Shown here piece after piece: positions 58,869-64,000 of a DNA stretch of 64,000 nucleotides. Location: the NCBI GenBank assembly GCA_002763895.1, contig NSLH01000012.1, positions 1 to 64,000 of the forward strand, written 5' to 3'. The notes beneath the pieces are model-generated. The model was not told the origin of the DNA. It worked only from the letters and a program-made list of their open reading frames with translations, and made no database searches. The translations under genes were made by a program, and so were the position numbers. Each line of letters begins with the position of its first letter. The first letter of the stretch is position 1. The DNA comes from [Chlorobium] sp. 445 (GTDB lineage Bacteria > Bacteroidota > Chlorobiia > Chlorobiales > Thermochlorobacteraceae).

Positions 58869-61475
58869 ATGATGATGCAAAAACCGTTACCCTTGTCGCT
58901 CTTTGCGATTGTCATTTTTTTCTTTTCTCCTTTGCTTGCTTTTGCACAACCGGCAACCCTTACAGGGACGGTCAAAGACGCCTCTACGGGCGAAGCACTT
59001 ATCGGTGCCAGCGTGCTTGTTCAAGGCACACGCTTCGGTGCAAGTGTGAAAGCAAACGGCACGTTTGAGATTTCAGGTATTGCTGCAGGAACATACAAAG
59101 TTATTGCTCGTTATGTTGGGTATCAACCACAAATACTTGAAGTTACTCTCTCTGAAGGGGGCACAGCACAGCTGGATTTCAAGTTACGCGAATCAGTGCG
59201 TGTGATCGATGAAGTCGTAGTTACAGCTTCAAAAGGTCGAGCAGAGAAAAAACTGGATGCGCCTGTTACGATTGAGACCGCGGACATTCAAGCCATGCGT
59301 CAAAGTGCAAGTCCCTCACCGTTGGGCGCAGTTGCTAAACTCAAAGGTATTGACTTTGTTGAACGCGGTATCAACACGGTCGACATTACTTCGCGTGGGC
59401 TTAACACGCAGTTCAACACGCGCATGCTGACGCTCATTGATGGTCGGCTTGCCACGTTGCCTGGTCTTGGCTTGCCGCAATTTATGCTTGCGCCGAATCC
59501 TGCCAGTGATTTAGCTGCTGTTGAAATTGTCGTCGGTCCTGCCGCCGCACTCTACGGTCCAAACGCTCATGCTGGCGTTGTCAATATGCTCACCAAAAAT
59601 CCTTTTGACTACGCCGGCGTTGACCTTACCGTGCGCGGCGGCACACAATCACTCTACGACATTAACTTGCGCTATGCTGATTATGCTGGCAACTTTGGTT
59701 GGAAAATCACAGGTCAATGGATGGACGCCAATCAATTTGAGAGTGGCAACATCTTTATGTTTGTTCCACCTGCCTACATTGGTCAAAACCAAACCCTGCT
59801 TAACCCTGAGACCCCCACTGGGCTACGCATTTCACGCGCGACACTCGATAACTTCTTTGACTTAGGCTACGCTTACCGTGAAACCGAAGTCTCTGCAATG
59901 CGAGCCGGACTGCGCAAACTTGATGGCGGGCTCTATTACCGTACGGATGATGTCAATCTGCGTTTTATGGCTGGCTTTTCTTCTTCCACCGGGTTTGTCG
60001 GCAGCAACTTCGGGGTGCTCGAAGCCAATGACTACCAGATTCAGTATCAAAGTTTGCAGGGCAATGGTGCATTTGGCAAACTCGGCTGGTTCTTTCAAGT
60101 TACACGCACGGCAAACGATGCAGGCAAGTCCTTTCAGCTGCACGACCGTGCTGAATGGTTTGCACGCGAAGCCATTCGCCTGCGCTCCCTGCCCGGCGGC
60201 GCAACGCTCACACGCGATCAGCTGCTTGCACAAGTGCGGCGCGACTTCATTGACTCGGCTTCAGCCACAATCGACCAATCTCAACTCTGGGATTCAGAAC
60301 TGCAACTGCGATACGACATCGAAGGCTTTGAGCTCGTTGGCGGCTTTCAGTATCGCTTCTACAATCCCAAAGGCAGTTATCTCTCCAATAACCCCAACCT
60401 TGTGCTTGCCAATGTCTCCAACTTTCTCTCGATTGATATTACTGCAACAGAAATCGGCGGCTACCTGCAAGTCGACCGCCGCTTCTTTGACAACAAATTG
60501 CGCGTGACACTTGCCGCCCGTCTTGACGACCACACCTACTATGATCCGCAGTTCAGCCCGAAACTGAGTCTTGGCTACGAAATCGTGGAAAATCAAAACC
60601 TGCGTGCTGGTTTCAACCGTGCTTTCAAAGTGCCTGTAATTTTGGAAAATCATCTTTTCCTCTTCAACGGCGCAGCACGCGGCAATGTAGGCGGATACAC
60701 CGTGCGTGATGGTGCTCCCGATGCACAAGGCAATCCAACTGGCAATATCGTTGCTGTCTATAATCCCCTTCGCCCAGAAGAAGTCAATACCTTTGAGTTC
60801 GGCTATAAAGGACTCTTTGAGCGCAAACTCTTTATTGATTTCGTAGCGTATTACTCACGCTACACCAACTTTATTAGTCCTGCATTCCAAATCTCAGATG
60901 GCGTACGCACCTTTGCATACGATAACCGTACCAATCGCCGTGTGGGCGTGCTCGAAGATGCACAAGGTCGCCCACTCTTTCCTGGTATTGCTGGTCAACT
61001 TACCACTTACTTTAATTATGGTGCCGCCGTCATCACAGGCTTCGACTTAGGCGCTTCATATTACTTTACAGATGATCTCTTGCTTGAAGGCAGCATCTCG
61101 TACATGACCCTCTCTAATGCTGAAAATCCATTTGAAGCGCAAGGCATTCCGCTCCTGCTTAACGCGCCAAACTGGAAATTCAAAGGCACCGTGACACTAC
61201 GCAATCAATTAGCACCGGGAACGTTCCTCGTCTTGCATGCACGTCATATTCCAAGCTACACTTTCCGCGCCGGTCGCTGGAATGGCGTCCTCAACGATCG
61301 CACGGTTGTCGACCTCACGGTGGGCTATGAGTGGAAAGATGTTGGGGTTACAATTCAAGGCAGCGTCAATAACCTTCTAGACAATCAAACACCTGATGTG
61401 CTAGGCTCGCCAATTATGCGTCGATTCTTTTCTGTCCAAGCCTCTTACGCTATTGGCAGCTTTCTCAATCGATAG
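58869..61475 (+). CDS. TonB-dependent outer-membrane receptor
   Basis: The 868-aa protein has a signal peptide (LPLSLFAIVIFFFSPLLAFAQ), a carboxypeptidase-regulatory-like beta-domain at about residues 28-115 (LTGTVKDASTGEALIGASVLVQGT), a TonB-box/plug region (RVIDEVVVTAS; TLIDGRLATLPGLGLPQFML...AALYGPNAHAGVVNMLTKNP) and a 22-strand-type barrel (RRFFDNKLRVTLAARLDDHTYYDPQFSPKLSLGYEI, RPEEVNTFEFGYKG). It takes up a siderophore, vitamin, sugar or peptide using proton-motive force; no SusD or utilisation genes are nearby to tell which. It is followed by a terminator, so it is probably a single-gene unit. Confidence 0.92.
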   Translation: MMMQKPLPLSLFAIVIFFFSPLLAFAQPATLTGTVKDASTGEALIGASVLVQGTRFGASVKANGTFEISGIAAGTYKVIARYVGYQPQILEVTLSEGGTAQLDFKLRESVRVIDEVVVTASKGRAEKKLDAPVTIETADIQAMRQSASPSPLGAVAKLKGIDFVERGINTVDITSRGLNTQFNTRMLTLIDGRLATLPGLGLPQFMLAPNPASDLAAVEIVVGPAAALYGPNAHAGVVNMLTKNPFDYAGVDLTVRGGTQSLYDINLRYADYAGNFGWKITGQWMDANQFESGNIFMFVPPAYIGQNQTLLNPETPTGLRISRATLDNFFDLGYAYRETEVSAMRAGLRKLDGGLYYRTDDVNLRFMAGFSSSTGFVGSNFGVLEANDYQIQYQSLQGNGAFGKLGWFFQVTRTANDAGKSFQLHDRAEWFAREAIRLRSLPGGATLTRDQLLAQVRRDFIDSASATIDQSQLWDSELQLRYDIEGFELVGGFQYRFYNPKGSYLSNNPNLVLANVSNFLSIDITATEIGGYLQVDRRFFDNKLRVTLAARLDDHTYYDPQFSPKLSLGYEIVENQNLRAGFNRAFKVPVILENHLFLFNGAARGNVGGYTVRDGAPDAQGNPTGNIVAVYNPLRPEEVNTFEFGYKGLFERKLFIDFVAYYSRYTNFISPAFQISDGVRTFAYDNRTNRRVGVLEDAQGRPLFPGIAGQLTTYFNYGAAVITGFDLGASYYFTDDLLLEGSISYMTLSNAENPFEAQGIPLLLNAPNWKFKGTVTLRNQLAPGTFLVLHARHIPSYTFRAGRWNGVLNDRTVVDLTVGYEWKDVGVTIQGSVNNLLDNQTPDVLGSPIMRRFFSVQASYAIGSFLNR

Positions 61476-61527
61476 AGCGCAACTTTTGCCTCTTGCGCGC
61501 CATTTTGATTTTACAGTAATTGAGCAT

Positions 61528-61562
61528 AGAGCGACTTTCATTCGGGAGTCGCTCTTATTTTT
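61528..61562 (+). terminator. Rho-independent terminator after the TonB receptor
   Basis: A nine-base stem (AGAGCGACT/AGTCGCTCT) with a ten-base loop is followed by TATTTTTAG. It lies 53 bases after the receptor stop and separates it from the converging PAS gene. Confidence 0.85.
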
Positions 61563-62237
61563 AGTCGTGTAGTCAATGATATTGACGCCCTCAGCGATTT
61601 TCCTAGTCTCGTAGCGCGTCACAGTTGCAAGTGCATTAATACGCTCTGTAATACGCTTAATGGTCTCATCAAAACGGCGCACTTCTTCTGGTGTGGCACG
61701 GTTTTGCTCCAATTTTGAGCGGATAAAAAGCATGGTTTGCAAGCCATTGAAGACGATATCGGTTACGGTTGTCATCGTATCGCGCAAGGCTTGCAGTTGC
61801 GATTCTTCCCGCACTTTCTCCAGCAGGTTTGAACTGCTCAGCCAAGACAGATCAGAAATTGGGGTTACGGTTGCCACTTTATAGCGTTTGCCTGTCTTTG
61901 AGATAAGTCGTTCAGCCGTTACATACACCTGCATTTCTGTCCCATCTTTTCGCTGTACGCGCCAGAGAGCACTGCTTTCTGGATTGCCGGCAATAAATGC
62001 ATCGTGCAACTGCACTGCTTTCTGACGCAGAGGCTCTGGCACGAGCATTGTAAAGTGCTTACCAATCAATTCTTCCTTTTCATAGCCATAAATTTTGCAG
62101 TAACTTGTATTGACCGAGACAAAATTACCCTGCTCATCTGTGATGCAAAACCCTACTTTCGCTGATTCATAAATTAAAGTGAGCAGTTGCTCGCTGTCGT
62201 GTAACAGTTCATCCAGAGGCATAGTCAGAGTTTGCAA
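61556..62237 (-). CDS. PAS-domain signalling protein
   Basis: The N-terminal PAS domain (residues 20-130) has AKVGFCITDEQGNFVSVNTSYCKIYGYEKEELIGK and a PAC-type end (LWRVQRKDGTEMQVYVTAERLIS). Residues 145-225 form a helical region (LLEKVREESQLQALRDTMTTVTDIVFNGLQTMLFI) like a dimerisation/phosphotransfer helix pair, but no kinase or ATPase domain follows. The open frame runs on to 61401, through the TonB terminator and into that gene. One extra base in the T5 run 61558-61562 instead gives a stop just after YTTKK, at 61556, before the hairpin. I adopt that end (about 227 residues). Role unknown. Confidence 0.7.
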
Positions 62238-62310
62238 GGTTAAAATGTCTTATGGTAAGTCTCGTTCTTGCTATGTACAAAGCCTTCGACGACGCCAGAC
62301 GTTTGTTATG

Positions 62311-63252
62311 TTACTCAAACAGGGCTTCTGTGAATTTTTGTCGGTCAAAAATTTGCAGGTCGTCGATCTGCTCGCCGACACCAATATACTTGACGGGAAT
62401 GCTAAGTTCATTAGAAATTGCAATGACAACGCCACCTTTTGCTGTACCATCGAGTTTGGTCAGAATAAGCCCTGTTACATCGACAGCCTTCAAAAACTCT
62501 TTGGCTTGATTGATGGCATTTTGCCCTGTTGAGCTATCGAGTACAAGCAAGACTTCATCGGGCGCGGTTGGCAACTTTTTTTTCATCACGCGCTTAATTT
62601 TTGCAAGCTCTTCCATCAGGTGGGTTTTGTTATGCAAGCGTCCTGCTGTATCGACGAGTACAATATCGATTTTCTTTGCGATAGCAGAACTTAGCGCATC
62701 AAAGACTACCGCACTGGGATCGACACCCTGTCCGTGTGCTACAATTGGCACGCCAGCACGTTCTGCCCAAATTTCAAGTTGCTCTGTGGCAGCTGCCCGA
62801 AATGTGTCAGCGGCAGCAATCAGGACGGTTTTACCGGCTTTTTTGTAGTTGTATGCCATCTTGCCAATGCTGGTGGTTTTGCCCACACCATTGACCCCGA
62901 CAATCATAATCACATAGGGTGAATGTGGCAAGGCAGCTTCAAAGTCAACCAGCGTGGTCGTGCGAGCATCGAGCATCATTTTCTGAATTTCATCGCGCAC
63001 CATTTTCTGCAATTCGTCCTCATTCATATAGCGCTCTTTCTTGGCACGCGCTGAAATCGCTTCCACGATTTTGAGTGTGGTTTGCACACCCACATCTGCC
63101 GCGATGAGAATTTGCTCTAACTCTTCTAAAAATTCGTCATCAATCTTGGTTTTGCCTTTGACTAAGCGTGAGATCTTGCTGGTGAGATTCTCACGCGTTT
63201 TCTTCAGCCCTTCTTTGAGACGCGAAATCTTGAAGGCATCAAAAAAGCCCAT
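62311..63252 (-). CDS. ftsY: Signal recognition particle receptor FtsY
   Basis: FtsY docks ribosome-SRP complexes at the membrane. The 313-aa protein has the N-domain helix bundle (KISRLKEGLKKTRENLTSKI) and the G-domain with G1 GVNGVGKTTSIGKMA, DTFRAAATEQLE, G3 DTAGRLHN, G4 TKLDGTAKGG and the end IGVGEQIDDLQIFD. The acidic A domain is absent, as in many FtsY proteins of this lineage. ATG 63252 (MGFFDAFKI) is chosen over a TTG 15 codons upstream. It diverges from thiL with 111 bases between. Confidence 0.93.
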   Translation of the reverse strand: MGFFDAFKISRLKEGLKKTRENLTSKISRLVKGKTKIDDEFLEELEQILIAADVGVQTTLKIVEAISARAKKERYMNEDELQKMVRDEIQKMMLDARTTTLVDFEAALPHSPYVIMIVGVNGVGKTTSIGKMAYNYKKAGKTVLIAAADTFRAAATEQLEIWAERAGVPIVAHGQGVDPSAVVFDALSSAIAKKIDIVLVDTAGRLHNKTHLMEELAKIKRVMKKKLPTAPDEVLLVLDSSTGQNAINQAKEFLKAVDVTGLILTKLDGTAKGGVVIAISNELSIPVKYIGVGEQIDDLQIFDRQKFTEALFE

Positions 63253-63363
63253 TGATTTGTTTACTGGTTTTGAGATTCCTTTTTCAATTTCAAACAACCT
63301 GATACATTACAGCGCTTTAATGACTTTTGCATATTTTGGTCTAATATAAACTTTCCTTGCGCA

Positions 63364-64000
63364 ATGTCATTTACACGCGTTTCCGAAATCGGTGAGTTTG
63401 GCTTAATTGACAAGCTCTATCAAATCGTTCAGCCCACCGAGCAACAGCTTGCCACACTCAAAAAAGGTATTGGTGATGATTGCGCCGTAATTGATTTACA
63501 AAACGGTAAATATCAAGTCCTCTCTACCGATTTGCTTTTAGAGCATATTCATTTTGATCTGCTCACCACACCGCTTGAACACTTGGGTGCAAAAGCTATC
63601 AGTGTCAATGTCTCTGACATCTGCGCCATGAATGCGCGTCCACTTTATGCCACCGTCTCCGTTGCGCTTTCCGAAAAAATTTCTGTCGAGATGATGACGT
63701 CACTCTACTCGGGCATCAAGAAAGCTGCTGAACAATACCGTATTGCGATTGTCGGCGGCGATACCTCTGCCTCAACCGCTGGATTGGTGATTTCAGTAAC
63801 CGTTGTCGGCGAAGTGGAAGCCGAACATCTGGTTTATCGCAGTGGAGCAGCTGTCGGTGACTTGATTTGCGTCACCGGTGATGTCGGTCGCTCTTACGCT
63901 GGTCTCAAAGTCTTGATGCGCGAGCGACAATTGATGCTTGAGCTTTTTGCTGAAAATCCCGATATGGACCGCGATAGCTACAAACCAGATTTCTCCGAGT
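63364..64000 (+). CDS. thiL: Thiamine-monophosphate kinase, N-terminal part (partial)
   Basis: ThiL phosphorylates thiamine monophosphate to thiamine diphosphate. The 212 codons present run open to the window end. Motifs are EIGEFGLIDKL at the start, the metal loop GIGDDCAVI, STDLLLEHIHFDL, VNVSDICAMNARPLYATVSVAL, GGDTSAS and VTGDVGRSYAGL. Start is ATG 63364. It is transcribed away from ftsY. No other thiamine gene or TPP riboswitch-like leader is visible in the 111-base gap. Confidence 0.93.
   Translation, partial: MSFTRVSEIGEFGLIDKLYQIVQPTEQQLATLKKGIGDDCAVIDLQNGKYQVLSTDLLLEHIHFDLLTTPLEHLGAKAISVNVSDICAMNARPLYATVSVALSEKISVEMMTSLYSGIKKAAEQYRIAIVGGDTSASTAGLVISVTVVGEVEAEHLVYRSGAAVGDLICVTGDVGRSYAGLKVLMRERQLMLELFAENPDMDRDSYKPDFSE

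Noticed and set aside
61401-61555. C-terminal tail of the PAS protein
   Set aside because: Lies over a terminator and antisense to the TonB gene; composition is unlike the rest of the protein.
1-64000. tRNA, rRNA, insertion sequence, integrase, riboswitch
   Set aside because: I looked in the gaps and found no cloverleaf, rRNA signature, transposase motif or riboswitch-like leader. A covariance-model scan would be needed to exclude small RNAs.

Overview
The window looks like part of a chromosome of a Gram-negative bacterium in the Bacteroidota/Chlorobiota lineage. Two large secreted proteins end in a type IX secretion (T9SS) sorting domain with the YPNPFNP signature. There is also a TonB-dependent receptor with an N-terminal carboxypeptidase-like domain, an OmpA-type lipoprotein, an LptF/LptG permease and a DUF169 protein. 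Base composition is close to balanced. I see no photosynthesis gene, rRNA, tRNA, prophage, insertion sequence or CRISPR array, so the placement (perhaps near Chloroherpeton/Thermochlorobacter-like organisms) is inference from gene style only.

Layout. 1-2.9 kb: end of nuoF, two small unknown genes, then nuoG (respiratory complex I). 3.0-3.9 kb: a decayed methyltransferase. 4.0-6.9 kb (minus): succinate dehydrogenase sdhC-sdhD-sdhA, with no sdhB nearby. 7.1-12.8 kb (plus): MFS transporter, RlpA-like lipoprotein, short-chain dehydrogenase and a penicillin-acylase-family hydrolase. 13.0-17.5 kb: glutamate synthase large subunit. 17.5-22.6 kb (minus): second acylase, aldo/keto reductase, M24 peptidase, coiled-coil protein. 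22.7-28.5 kb: DUF169, nucleotidyltransferase, 5-formyltetrahydrofolate cyclo-ligase, a membrane HExxH/TPR protein and PPK2. 28.5-33.5 kb (minus): a three-gene operon with a CHASE2-sigma54 regulator, an outer-membrane-like transglutaminase-fold protein and a FecR-like secreted protein; this is the most unusual unit here. 33.8-39.9 kb (minus): ABC ATPase, small Cys/His lipoprotein, CobW GTPase, Rel/SpoT, MnmE. 39.9-49 kb (minus): three secreted proteins, two of them T9SS cargo. 49.3-64 kb: FxLYD-like secreted protein, phosphohexomutase, OmpA lipoprotein, an operon of histidine kinase, response regulator, hisD and lptF, then a TonB receptor, PAS protein, ftsY and the start of thiL.

A second theme runs through the whole window. 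At least nine places in eight genes have an intact protein broken by one base in a short homopolymer (nuoG, MFS, acylase 2, cyclo-ligase, the sigma54 regulator twice, a repeat protein twice, a T9SS nuclease signal peptide), and the 3' end of a PAS gene adds a likely tenth. In nearly all a single base is missing. This looks like homopolymer error in the underlying sequence rather than mass gene decay. I therefore annotate these genes as single reconstructed genes with the break stated. The methyltransferase is different: it has a nonsense codon, three indels and a substituted SAM-binding glycine within 0.9 kb, and is probably a true pseudogene.
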